Assembly: GCA_934591635.1 (NCBI GenBank)
Contig: CAKTPI010000002.1
Span: forward strand, 146,777-210,776
Reading direction: 5' to 3'
Length of the DNA: 64,000 nucleotides
Source of the DNA: an uncultured Oscillospiraceae bacterium
Lineage (GTDB): Bacteria; Bacillota; Clostridia; Oscillospirales; Oscillospiraceae
This document shows, piece by piece, positions 1 to 7,769 of the stretch (positions are counted from its first letter, which is position 1; each line of letters begins with the position of its first letter). Made by a program: the position numbers and the translations under genes. The notes under the pieces are model-generated. The model was given only the letters and a program-made list of their open reading frames with translations. It was not told the DNA's origin and did not search any database.

Positions 1-558
1 GATGATGGTAATGCCCTCCTGATGCAGCTGCTCGATGATCTCATACATCTGCGCCGCGGCCTTGGGGTCCAGGCCGGAGATCGGTTCGTCCAGCAGCAGA
101 CATTTCCGGGTGGCGCACAGTGCTCGCGCCAGCAGCACCCGCTGCTGCTGCCCGCCGGAGAGTTCCCGGTAGCAGCGGCGTTCAAAGCCGCCCAGGCCCA
201 GCCTTTCCAGATTGGCGCTGGCGGCGGCCTTTTCTTCCTTCGTATAGAAGGGACGCCAGCCCTGCTGCCCCTGGAAGCCGGAGCGGACGATTTCCTGCAC
301 CGAGGCCGGAAAATCCCGCTGCACCTGGGTCTGCTGGGGCAGATAGCCGATCTCTGTGGGGCGGAGGCCTTCCATTCGGATGGAACCGGCCAAAGGGGGT
401 GTGAGGTTCAAAATGGTCTTCATCAGGGTGGACTTTCCGGAGCCGTTTTCCCCCACAATGCACAGGTAGTCCCCTGAATTTACCGTAAAATTAAGACCGG
501 TTACAATGGGCTTGCCATCATAGCCGAGAGCGGCATTTTCACATATAATTTGCGGCAT
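1..558 (-). CDS. Metal ABC transporter ATP-binding protein (ZnuC/MntB-like), partial
   Basis: This is the ATPase of an ABC importer for zinc or manganese, acting at the inner face of the membrane. The visible 186 residues start MPQIICEN and carry a Walker A motif GENGSGKST near residue 36, a Q-loop (YLPQQTQ), the signature LSGGQQQR and a Walker B CLLLDEP. The C-terminus is cut by the left edge of the window. It follows the substrate-binding protein gene by 12 bases and so belongs to the same operon as that gene and the Fur-family regulator. A permease gene is expected just beyond the edge. The family is clear, but zinc versus manganese cannot be decided from the ATPase. Confidence 0.9.
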   Translation of the reverse strand, partial: MPQIICENAALGYDGKPIVTGLNFTVNSGDYLCIVGENGSGKSTLMKTILNLTPPLAGSIRMEGLRPTEIGYLPQQTQVQRDFPASVQEIVRSGFQGQQGWRPFYTKEEKAAASANLERLGLGGFERRCYRELSGGQQQRVLLARALCATRKCLLLDEPISGLDPKAAAQMYEIIEQLHQEGITII

Positions 559-570
559 AATGCTTCCTCC

Positions 571-1500
571 CTATGCCAGTGCCTGCTGCAGCACGGCCAG
601 ATTTTCCGTCATAACGGAAAGATAATCCAGTTGCTTTGCCTGTTCGGCAGAAACAGACTGCATGGAGTTCAGGGTCAGCACCGGCATGGCTGCATTCCCG
701 GCGTTCTGGGCAACGGTTTGCGCCAGACGGCCGTCGCTGCCTTCGGTGACCAGCAGGGCGTTCAGATTCAGTTCCTTTATTTTATCGGAGAGAAATACCA
801 CCGTCTCGAAGCTGGCCCCCGTTTCGGCGGAGCAGCCGGGAAAGGCAGCGTAGTATTGGATACCATAGTCCTCCACCAGGTACCGGAAGGGGAACCGGTC
901 GCACACCACAATGGTATCCTTGGCGGCATTGGCAATGGCGTCCTGATATTGCGCATCCAATGCGCTCAGCTGCTGCTGATAGGCGCTGAGATTTGTTCGG
1001 TAGACATCGGATTTTTCCGGATTCAGACTGCACAGCGCCTCAGTGATGGCCTGACAAAAGAGATCAGAGTTACGCAAAGAGAGCCATACGTGCTCATCCA
1101 TTTCGCCTTCCTCTGCCTCGGCTTCCATGCCCTCTACAATTTCTTCCTCGTGGGCCCGTTCCCCCAGCAGAGGAAGCAATGCAATGTCCTTGCGGTTTGG
1201 ATTAGTGGCCTCCAGCTTTTCTAACCACCGGTCGGATTCGCCGCCGCCGTAGATGAGCAAATCACAATTTGCAGCGGTCACCATGTCGGAAACGGAGGGC
1301 TGGAAGCTGTGGGGATCAACACCGTCATCCACCAGAAGCGTGATTTCCATGCTGTCATCCTCGCCCACGATCTGCCGCACCCAGTCGTATTCCGGAAAGA
1401 TGGCAGCTACGACCTGCAGCTTTTGTTCATCCTTCCGTTGCCCGCACCCTGCCAGCAGCAGGATAAGGGCAGATAAAATCATCAGTAATCTCTTTTTCAT
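571..1500 (-). CDS. Metal ABC transporter substrate-binding lipoprotein (ZnuA-like)
   Basis: A 309-residue cluster A-I metal-binding lipoprotein that delivers Zn2+ or Mn2+ to the ABC permease. It has a lipoprotein signal ending LLLAGC. Candidate metal ligands are His in DPHSFQPS and in DEHVWLS, the latter matching the family DPHVWLSP motif. The usual His-rich loop is replaced by an acidic segment (EAEAEEGEMDEH). The third ligand region reads DRFPFRYL, without the common His. The start is MKKRLL, whose ATG overlaps the TGA of the upstream regulator by four bases (ATGA), implying translational coupling. The context of a Fur-family regulator and a Fur-type operator favours zinc uptake under Zur-like control, but this is inference. 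Confidence 0.88.
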   Translation of the reverse strand: MKKRLLMILSALILLLAGCGQRKDEQKLQVVAAIFPEYDWVRQIVGEDDSMEITLLVDDGVDPHSFQPSVSDMVTAANCDLLIYGGGESDRWLEKLEATNPNRKDIALLPLLGERAHEEEIVEGMEAEAEEGEMDEHVWLSLRNSDLFCQAITEALCSLNPEKSDVYRTNLSAYQQQLSALDAQYQDAIANAAKDTIVVCDRFPFRYLVEDYGIQYYAAFPGCSAETGASFETVVFLSDKIKELNLNALLVTEGSDGRLAQTVAQNAGNAAMPVLTLNSMQSVSAEQAKQLDYLSVMTENLAVLQQALA

Positions 1501-1916
1501 TTCTTCTCCTTTGCACAGTCGCTGCACACGCCATAAAAGATAGTTCGCACCGGATCAATGGCAAAGCCATGGTGCTCCAAAACATGCTTCTGCAATTCCG
1601 GCAGCTCCTCGCAGTGCATGTGGATCAGCTTGCCGCATACAGAGCACTTGCAGTGATAGCAGGTGTCTTCCCCCAGGTGTGCTCCCAGGTATTCAAAGCA
1701 GGCGGGGGTGCCGGCATCAATGTTATATTTGGCAATCACACCCTCATCCACCATCTTTTCCAGCTGACGGTACACGGTGGCCATTCCAATGGGCTTGCCG
1801 GTCTGCCGGAAATAGTCGCATACATCCGCAGCGGTGATGTGCTTGCCGGGGACGCTTTCCAGATAATTGCGCAGCTCGTCACCCTGTTTTGTTTTATAAG
1901 AACCCTTGCTCTGCAT
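1497..1916 (-). CDS. Fur-family transcriptional regulator (possibly Zur)
   Basis: A 139-residue metal-sensing repressor. It has an N-terminal winged helix (DVCDYFRQTGKPIGMATVYRQL), a metal-site segment with CYHCKCSVCGK and HMHCEEL, and a second CxxC near the C-terminus (CSDC), the two pairs typical of the structural zinc site. I chose the start MQSKGSY because AGGAGG lies just upstream; an in-frame ATG 33 bases further upstream falls inside the operator. It is the first gene of the operon with the binding protein and ATPase, and a perfect TGATAAC-N-GTTATCA operator lies between its promoter and its start, so autoregulation is likely. Zur fits the transporter context better than PerR, but the sensed metal is not proven. 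Confidence 0.9.
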   Translation of the reverse strand: MQSKGSYKTKQGDELRNYLESVPGKHITAADVCDYFRQTGKPIGMATVYRQLEKMVDEGVIAKYNIDAGTPACFEYLGAHLGEDTCYHCKCSVCGKLIHMHCEELPELQKHVLEHHGFAIDPVRTIFYGVCSDCAKEKK

Positions 1917-1933
1917 GGCCTGCCTCCTGAATT

Positions 1934-1948
1934 TGATAACAGTTATCA
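1934..1948. promoter_or_regulatory. Fur/Zur-type operator, 7-1-7 inverted repeat
   Basis: A perfect inverted repeat TGATAAC-A-GTTATCA lies directly downstream of the minus-strand -10 element and upstream of the ribosome site of the Fur-family gene. The 7-1-7 form is the known operator architecture of Fur-superfamily repressors, so binding here would block transcription of the whole metal-uptake operon. Confidence 0.8.
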
Positions 1949-1949
1949 T

Positions 1950-1977
1950 ATTATATCTATTTCAATCGAAATGTCAA
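1950..1977 (-). promoter_or_regulatory. Promoter of the Fur-family/metal ABC operon
   Basis: On the minus strand, TTGACA (1977-1972), a 16-base spacer and TATAAT (1955-1950) form a consensus sigma-A promoter. The 7-1-7 operator overlaps the expected start of transcription. Confidence 0.8.
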
Positions 1978-2017
1978 TATGAAAATGAATATCAATTTTG
2001 AATTTACTGGCGCCAAG

Positions 2018-2046
2018 TTGACATCGTGGTACAAACAGACTATAAT
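2018..2046 (+). promoter_or_regulatory. Promoter of the cytidine deaminase-like gene
   Basis: A perfect consensus sigma-A promoter, TTGACA at 2018-2023, 17 bases, then TATAAT at 2041-2046. It points to the deaminase gene and lies back to back with the metal-operon promoter. Confidence 0.85.
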
Positions 2047-2106
2047 AAAGCAAAATCGGTATTTTAAAAGACATATCTGACGAAAGGAAACAGGAGGAAT
2101 CAAGCA

Positions 2107-2499
2107 ATAGAACAGATTTGGAAGGAACTGCACGATGCGGCGCTGAAGGTCATCAACCCCCGTGAGATATCCCGTGTAATGGAGGCGGGAGGTGTTGCGG
2201 CTGCAATTGAATCCACCTCTGGCCATATCTATGTGGGGGTCTGCGTGGACACGGCCTGCACACTTGGCGTGTGCGCTGAACGGAACGCCATGTTTAATAT
2301 GATTACCAACGGCGAGAATGCCATTCGCCGGGTCATTGCAATTGACCGTGAAGGAAATGCCATTCCGCCTTGCGGCGCCTGCCGAGAGTTTATGACGCAG
2401 CTGATGCCGGACCATTACCGTTCTGTGGAAATTATGATGGACTTTGAACATCATAAAATCGTCACACTGGGGGATTTGACACCGGAATGGTGGCTCTGA
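2107..2499 (+). CDS. Cytidine deaminase-like protein with apparent ATA start
   Basis: A 130-residue zinc-dependent deaminase of the cytidine/blasticidin-S deaminase fold, cytosolic, converting an amino group on a pyrimidine nucleoside or analogue to a keto group. The catalytic zinc site is CAERNA (the Glu is the proton shuttle) and PPCGACREF (PCxxC). Reading back in frame from the first ATG at 2179 gives protein-like sequence (IEQIWKELHDAALKV) to codon 2107, which is ATA. AGGAGG at 2092-2097 lies nine bases before it, exactly where a start codon belongs. No ATG, GTG or TTG occurs in frame there. Starting at 2179 would remove the first helix. Either ATA is used as a rare start, or this strain carries an ATG-to-ATA change that weakens the gene. 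Substrate uncertain. Confidence 0.75.
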   Translation: MEQIWKELHDAALKVINPREISRVMEAGGVAAAIESTSGHIYVGVCVDTACTLGVCAERNAMFNMITNGENAIRRVIAIDREGNAIPPCGACREFMTQLMPDHYRSVEIMMDFEHHKIVTLGDLTPEWWL

Positions 2500-2555
2500 T
2501 TTTGAAAGATATTTGAAGCGCTTGTAAAAGCAACGGATAGAAGGGAGACTGTACA

Positions 2556-3125
2556 ATGGAGTATAGCCAAAATGATTTTTTGGAAACGGGGGATCCTGCC
2601 AACATAGAACTGAGTGTTTCCTGCCGTGAGTTGACCAGGGAATACTATCTTTGTGATTACCGCAATGAAGAGGAGCGATTGGCAATTCTGAAAAAGCTCC
2701 TCGGAAGCATCGGGGAAAATGTCAGCATTGGAGCTCCGTTCTACTGTGACCATGGAAAAAGCATTTTTATAGGCGACCACGTTGTGATTGGTTTGAACTG
2801 TACATTTGTTGACAACGAAGAAATTCACATAGGCAGCCGGGTAATGATAGCACCCAATGTTCAGATATACACTGCTTCACACCCAACCCTGCCTCAGGAA
2901 CGATTGATTGATAATTGGGAGAAAAACAGTCCAACTTTCTTTCGGACATTTGCAAGGCCGGTCAATATCGAAGACAATGTTTGGATTGGCGGCGGAGCAG
3001 TGATTTTACCGGGTGTCACAATCGGGAAAAATGCGGTCATCGGGGCGGGCAGTGTCGTAACGAAATCAATACCGGAAAATTGCATTGCGGTAGGCAATCC
3101 GTGCAAGGTAATAAAAAGCTTCTGA
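2556..3125 (+). CDS. Hexapeptide-repeat sugar O-acetyltransferase (Maa/LacA family)
   Basis: A 189-residue acetyl-CoA-dependent O-acetyltransferase of the maltose/galactoside acetyltransferase family. It has an N-terminal helical region, then a left-handed beta helix built of hexapeptide repeats (IGAPFYCDHGKSIFIGDHVVIG and later VWIGGGAVILPGVTIGKNAVIGAGSVV). The catalytic His lies in the YTASHP segment. Length matches the family (about 185-200). A GGGAG ribosome site precedes the ATG. It follows the deaminase by 56 bases on the same strand with no terminator seen between them, and is followed by a strong stem-loop. Acceptor sugar unknown. Confidence 0.9.
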   Translation: MEYSQNDFLETGDPANIELSVSCRELTREYYLCDYRNEEERLAILKKLLGSIGENVSIGAPFYCDHGKSIFIGDHVVIGLNCTFVDNEEIHIGSRVMIAPNVQIYTASHPTLPQERLIDNWEKNSPTFFRTFARPVNIEDNVWIGGGAVILPGVTIGKNAVIGAGSVVTKSIPENCIAVGNPCKVIKSF

Positions 3126-3218
3126 TCAAAGCACGGTTTGCAGGGAAACGGTTTAGGGTGCGCCGGGTTAAGCACCTGTGTGCGTGCTTTCAGCGTTGGG
3201 TATTAATATACGGCGATA

Positions 3219-3253
3219 AAAACGGCGTGGCCTTTTTGCGGTCACGCCGTTTT
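3219..3253. terminator. Bidirectional terminator between convergent genes
   Basis: An 11-base-pair stem AAAACGGCGTG / CACGCCGTTTT with a 13-base loop. A/T runs on both sides suit termination from the acetyltransferase side and from the convergent kinase-like gene. Confidence 0.75.
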
Positions 3254-3266
3254 GAAATAATAGGAT

Positions 3267-4163
3267 TTATTGGGCAGAAGCAGAGAGAATTTCCTGCGCC
3301 AAAGTTTTGGCGTGTGTGAGATACCAGCCATCTTCATCTTCGCCGGCCTCAAGAAATTCAACGTACTCATTGAGTACGGCCAATTTGATATCGAAAAGAT
3401 ACTGCCCGTACTCCGGTTTGCATTTCAGGCGCTCATAGACCTGCTGTACAAACAAGTCCTTCTGCACCTCAGTCATGTAAAATGGAAAGGGCACCCGGCC
3501 CTCGGTGCTGTGGGCGATGAAGCGGGCAATGTCCAGGGAATAGGGCATAATGCCGCCAAAGCCCCAGTCGATGACGTAAACGCGTCCATCGTGATTGATC
3601 GTGTTGAACTGCAAAAAATCACCGTTGGAAAGCGTTAGCGGGCAGCTCTTTTGACGCTCCAGAAACAGCCGGTAGGCATCTCCCACCACGGGAGTATCCC
3701 GGATGAAGGCATAGCGCTTGGCGATTCGCTCCAAATAGGCGGTGAACCGCTGGCCAGGGGCGAAGCCACAATAGGAGTTTTGAATTTCCGTAATGCTCTC
3801 CGCAGCGGAGACGGCAAGGGCATCGGTCATGTCCCGCAGATCCCCGCCGGTGATATACTCCAGTGCAATCCAGCATGCATCGCCCTTGGTGCAGCTGCTG
3901 TAATATTGGGGCACAGGAAGGTTGGTTCCCCTCAAAAAGGTTTCATAATTCCATGCTTCCCGGTCAGATACCTTTTTCAGAATTTTGCGCCCGCCGGTGG
4001 TATCGATGTTGTAAACATCGTATTTGCGTACTTCTTCCGGATCCGTGCCATATCGCTCGCAGACTCGGTGGATGGCAGTTATTTCGGTGCTGCCTAAAAT
4101 CTTTCTGCAGCGTGCAAGGATTTGCGTGTCTTCAATTCTCTCTTCAAATGGTCCGATTTCCAT
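3267..4163 (-). CDS. APH/choline kinase-fold phosphotransferase
   Basis: A 298-residue protein of the aminoglycoside phosphotransferase/choline kinase superfamily. The catalytic loop is LSNGDFLQFN, corresponding to the HGDxxxxN Brenner motif with His replaced by Asn, and the metal-binding motif is VIDWGFGG. An N-terminal lobe with an ILKKV nucleotide-contact segment is present. The superfamily acts on small molecules such as choline, homoserine or aminoglycosides. Nothing in the sequence identifies the substrate, and the context (no mobile element, no resistance genes) gives no reason to call it a resistance determinant. It stands alone between two terminators, converging on the acetyltransferase. 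Confidence 0.8.
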   Translation of the reverse strand: MEIGPFEERIEDTQILARCRKILGSTEITAIHRVCERYGTDPEEVRKYDVYNIDTTGGRKILKKVSDREAWNYETFLRGTNLPVPQYYSSCTKGDACWIALEYITGGDLRDMTDALAVSAAESITEIQNSYCGFAPGQRFTAYLERIAKRYAFIRDTPVVGDAYRLFLERQKSCPLTLSNGDFLQFNTINHDGRVYVIDWGFGGIMPYSLDIARFIAHSTEGRVPFPFYMTEVQKDLFVQQVYERLKCKPEYGQYLFDIKLAVLNEYVEFLEAGEDEDGWYLTHAKTLAQEILSASAQ

Positions 4164-4185
4164 TGTAAGCTCTTGTTTGTAAAAA

Positions 4186-4214
4186 TGTCCGGGCGGAGGA
4201 TATTCGCCCGGACA
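4186..4214 (-). terminator. Terminator of the Mrp-like operon
   Basis: A perfect 10-base-pair stem TGTCCGGGCG / CGCCCGGACA with a 9-base loop. Read on the minus strand it is followed by ATTTTTAC. It lies just beyond the stop of the last antiporter-like gene. Confidence 0.8.
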
Positions 4215-4227
4215 TACGTGGATTTGA

Positions 4228-6282
4228 TCAATTATGCAGCACGATCATGTAAATAAACACAATGCAGATAGCGGCGCAGAGCATCAGCAGTGCGAAGGAC
4301 AGGTTGCCGGTGATGCGCGCTGTGGTTTTTCGCAGGGTTTCCAGACTGCGGTAGAACAGGTGGGCATACCGGCGGCCACCCTGTTTTTCCTTGCCGTGGC
4401 GGATGGCAACCATGTCGACATCCTTGCCCAGCCGGTAGGGCAGGGAGGCATACACCTTGTCGTCGCTTTGCTCCTTGGAGGGGCGATAGATCGTCTTGGA
4501 CAGCCCAAGCACCAGGGCATCCGGCAAATCGCAGAAGACCCGGCTGAGAATACCGCTCAGCCGCACACCAAAGTTCCACAGAGGAGCGGTGAGTTTGTTT
4601 TCACCGAACAGGGCGCTGATCCAGCCGAAGATACCGGGCAGCCACTTGAGCAGCAGCGGACGGTATACCAGCTCTTCCAGATCCAGCCACTGAGGCCAGA
4701 TGTTCACATATTTGCCGTTCTTCATCAGGCAGCGGCGGATGAACAGGAAATAGAGAGCAGCGCCAATAACAACGGAAATCACGGCACCCTTCAGGTTCTC
4801 CCAGGAGAGGTAATGAATGGCATGCTCCAGGACACCGCAGTGGAAGAAATCGGTGCCGATATCCGCAATGTAATCCATGCTCTTTCCGGCGGTCAAGCCC
4901 AGGGACGGAAGCAGGGCGGCGGGCAGCAGCACAGCGATGGCAGTCATGGGGGACATGTAGCGATTCTTCTCAAAGGACTGCTCGCCTTTTTCGATGAAGA
5001 TGCACACATAGAGCTTCGTCATATAGGCCAAGGTCATGCCGCCGGAAATCAGGAAGAGCCACTCTACCCCCTTGAGCATCCAGCCGTATTCTGCCACACC
5101 CTCTACAATTGCTTCGTGGAGCAGGGTTTTGCTGACATAGCCGTTGAGCAGGGGAATGCCGCCGATACCGGCAGCGCCCAGCAGAAAAGCCAGATTCAGC
5201 AGCGGCTTGTTCCGGCCGAAGCCACGGATTTCGTTGAGATCCAGCTTGTGCAGGTTGAAATAGACCACACCGGCGCATTCGAACAGCACCAGCTTAAACA
5301 GGGAGTGGTTGACCATATGCAGCAGAGCACCCCGGGCAGCCAGAGCATTTTCCTCCCCCAGCAGTCCCATCATGCCAATGCCCACCAGCACAAAGCCAAT
5401 TTGGCTCATGGAGGAGCAGGCCAGCGTCCGCTTCAGGTCAATGCTGAACAGTGCCAGCACTGCACCCAGCACCATGGTGACGGTGCCCAGGGTGAGAATC
5501 AGGGTACCCCAGGCGGCATCATATCGGAAGATGTTGGCGGAAATGGCCAGAATGCCCCAGATGCCAGATTTGGTGAGCACGCCGGACAGCAGCGCAGAGG
5601 CGGGAGCCGGCGCTACCGGGTGGGCCTTCGGCAGCCAGATGTGCAGGGGGAACATACCCGCCTTGGCGCCGAAGCCGAAGAGAATGCAGGCACCGGCGGC
5701 ATATAGGGTGCCTTTGTCGGGGCAGTGCTGTGCCCGGGTATAAAGCTCACTCAGGGCAGTGGTGCCCAGCTTGAATTGAATCAGGAACAGCCCCATCAGC
5801 GCCACAAGACCGCCGATGACGGCCACGGCCAGATAGGTGTTTGCCGCCCGAATGGCCCCCGCCGTCTCTTCCTGGATGACCCAGGTGAAGGAGGTGAAGC
5901 TCATGATTTCGAAGAATACAAAAGCGGTGTACAGATCCGCTGCCAGGAATACACCCAGGGTTGCCCCCAGCGTCAGCAGGTTAAATACATAGTAGCGGGT
6001 GACGTTGTGATGATGCCGGAAATACTCCGGGGAGAGCAGCAGCGTGCATGCCCACATCAGGCAGATGACAACGGTATACACCCGCCGGAAGCCGTCCAGC
6101 GTCAGGTTCAGGCCGGTGAGCAGGGGCAGAGAGAAGGTCTGCTCCCCGCCAAGGGCAACCCAAATGCCAAGAGCCAGCTCGACAAGGCCGGTGGCAACGG
6201 CAATCGGCTGCACCTTTTCTTTGGCAGCGGCACACACCAGGGCCATCACCATGGGGAAGAAAACAAATATCCAAAGATTCAT
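4228..6282 (-). CDS. Antiporter-like membrane subunit, NuoL/MrpA/MbhH family (fourth large subunit)
   Basis: A 684-residue multi-pass membrane protein of the proton-conducting (ND5/MrpA/MrpD) family. It has the transmembrane-5 Glu (VFFEIMSF, E125) and the transmembrane-7 Lys (FGFGAKAGMFPLHIWLP, K207), followed by the HPVAPAPASALLSG signature. The region beyond about residue 480 is a C-terminal extension with an amphipathic portion and a last transmembrane helix (ALLMLCAAICIVFIYMIVL), like the extended subunits of Hyf/Mbh complexes. It ends the ten-gene operon, 14 bases after the previous gene, and is followed by a terminator. It is shorter than true MrpA (about 800) because the MrpA C-terminal parts are encoded separately upstream. 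Ion (H+ or Na+) not determinable. Confidence 0.88.
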   Translation of the reverse strand: MNLWIFVFFPMVMALVCAAAKEKVQPIAVATGLVELALGIWVALGGEQTFSLPLLTGLNLTLDGFRRVYTVVICLMWACTLLLSPEYFRHHHNVTRYYVFNLLTLGATLGVFLAADLYTAFVFFEIMSFTSFTWVIQEETAGAIRAANTYLAVAVIGGLVALMGLFLIQFKLGTTALSELYTRAQHCPDKGTLYAAGACILFGFGAKAGMFPLHIWLPKAHPVAPAPASALLSGVLTKSGIWGILAISANIFRYDAAWGTLILTLGTVTMVLGAVLALFSIDLKRTLACSSMSQIGFVLVGIGMMGLLGEENALAARGALLHMVNHSLFKLVLFECAGVVYFNLHKLDLNEIRGFGRNKPLLNLAFLLGAAGIGGIPLLNGYVSKTLLHEAIVEGVAEYGWMLKGVEWLFLISGGMTLAYMTKLYVCIFIEKGEQSFEKNRYMSPMTAIAVLLPAALLPSLGLTAGKSMDYIADIGTDFFHCGVLEHAIHYLSWENLKGAVISVVIGAALYFLFIRRCLMKNGKYVNIWPQWLDLEELVYRPLLLKWLPGIFGWISALFGENKLTAPLWNFGVRLSGILSRVFCDLPDALVLGLSKTIYRPSKEQSDDKVYASLPYRLGKDVDMVAIRHGKEKQGGRRYAHLFYRSLETLRKTTARITGNLSFALLMLCAAICIVFIYMIVLHN

Positions 6283-6296
6283 ATGGTACTTCCTCC

Positions 6297-7760
6297 TTAC
6301 CGCAGCCCCTGGGCAATGGCCGACGCGGCACCCACAATGGGCTGCGCAAAGATACCGGTGAGCAGAATGCCAATGGCCAGAATCACCATGGGCACAGTCA
6401 TTCTCCAGTTCACCTCATGCTCGCCGCTTAGCTTTTCATCCTCTGAACCGGCGGCGGGGAAGAAGGCTCTGCATACCACGGTAAACATATAAATCGCAGT
6501 CAGCAGTGCGCCAAACAGCAGCACGCCGGCACCCACGTAGGCAACCGGATTCATAGAATCCGCCGCCGCAGTCAGCAGGTGCCACTTGCTGACAAAGCCG
6601 CTGAGAGGCGGGATGCCGGTCAGTGCCAGGGCAGATACGGTAAAGCAGCCAAAGGTGATGGGCATTTTTAGGCCCAGACCGTTCAGTTGGGTCAGATACT
6701 CCCGTCCGGTTCCATGGAGCACTGCTCCGGCGCAGAAAAAGGCGAGAATCTTGATTTCGGCATGGAAGGCCATGTGCAGCAGCCCGGCGGTGAGTCCGGC
6801 CTCCGTCATCATGGTCACACCGAAGAGAATGTAAGAGAGGTTTGCCACGGTGGAATAGGCCAGACGGCGTTTCCAGTGCTGTTCCTTCACGGCCTTGGTG
6901 GCACCAAAGAAAATGGTGAAGATGGCAAAGCACATCACCACTGTCTGTGCCCAGGTGCCTTTCAGTACTTCCGTGCCGTAGGCAAACCAGGTCAGCCGGA
7001 TCACAGCAAATACGCCGGACTTTACAACTGCCACAGCGTGCAGCAGCGCCGTCACCGGTGTGGGTGCAACGGATGCCTTGGGCAGCCACACATGAGTGGG
7101 GAATACGGCGGCCTTCACGCCAAAGCCCAAAAAGCCCACCACATAAAAGGCCAGCACCAGATTATCCGCTGTGCCCCGCAGGAAGCCGCCGTAAGCAAAA
7201 TTGCCGCCGTGTCCCTTGCCAATCAGATACATGATGGACACAAAGGCGAAGGCTGCACCGCCCAGGGAGAAAGAGAGGTAAGTCTTGGCAGCCCGCACCG
7301 CCCGCCGGGTCATGGGCTGCATTACAAGGGCCACGGTGGAGAGCGTCAGCAGCTCGTAGAAGCTGTACATGGTAAACAGGTTCGCTGCCATGGCAACACC
7401 CAGAGTAATGCCGTAGGTGATGGTAAAGAAGGCAAAGAAAGTGGTTTGCCGCTCTTCGTGCTTCATGTATTCAGAGGCATACAGCACCGTCAGAGGCCAC
7501 AGAGTTGCGATAATTCCAGCAAAGAAACGGCCCAGCCGGTCAAAGCGCAGGGTAAGGGTCAGAGCACGGGTCAGCCGCACAATGGTGTAGGATTCGGTTT
7601 TACAGGTCAAAATCAGGGCCCAGGTGAGGATGGAGGTGGCAATGCTCACAGCAAACACCCATCCGTACATCCGCTTCTGGCTCTGTTTCCCAATCAGTGG
7701 CAGTGCAATGCCGCCCAAAATAGGCAGCAGAATTGCCGCAAATAAAAATCGTTCATCCAT
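6297..7760 (-). CDS. Antiporter-like membrane subunit, MrpD/NuoN family (third large subunit)
   Basis: A 487-residue multi-pass subunit of the ND2/ND4/ND5-MrpD family. The key charged residues are kept: Glu in MYSFYELLTL (E136) and Lys in GFGVKAAVFPTHVWLP (K216), followed by the variant signature VAPTPVTALLHA in place of HPAPASALLS. The gene begins nine bases after the preceding antiporter-like gene and is followed 14 bases later by the last one, inside a single transcription unit. Of the four paralogues this and the first are the most diverged in the HPAPAS loop, which suggests specialised positions in the complex. Individual role cannot be assigned. Confidence 0.87.
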   Translation of the reverse strand: MDERFLFAAILLPILGGIALPLIGKQSQKRMYGWVFAVSIATSILTWALILTCKTESYTIVRLTRALTLTLRFDRLGRFFAGIIATLWPLTVLYASEYMKHEERQTTFFAFFTITYGITLGVAMAANLFTMYSFYELLTLSTVALVMQPMTRRAVRAAKTYLSFSLGGAAFAFVSIMYLIGKGHGGNFAYGGFLRGTADNLVLAFYVVGFLGFGVKAAVFPTHVWLPKASVAPTPVTALLHAVAVVKSGVFAVIRLTWFAYGTEVLKGTWAQTVVMCFAIFTIFFGATKAVKEQHWKRRLAYSTVANLSYILFGVTMMTEAGLTAGLLHMAFHAEIKILAFFCAGAVLHGTGREYLTQLNGLGLKMPITFGCFTVSALALTGIPPLSGFVSKWHLLTAAADSMNPVAYVGAGVLLFGALLTAIYMFTVVCRAFFPAAGSEDEKLSGEHEVNWRMTVPMVILAIGILLTGIFAQPIVGAASAIAQGLR

Positions 7761-7769
7761 GTCTGCACC

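Noticed and set aside
1982..1999. Second Fur-type operator
   Set aside because: AAAATGAAT-ATCAATTTT is only partly symmetric and lies upstream of the -35 element; too weak to list as a site.
3267..4163. Aminoglycoside resistance gene
   Set aside because: The protein has the APH fold but no residue pattern specific for a known resistance enzyme, and no mobile element or resistance context.
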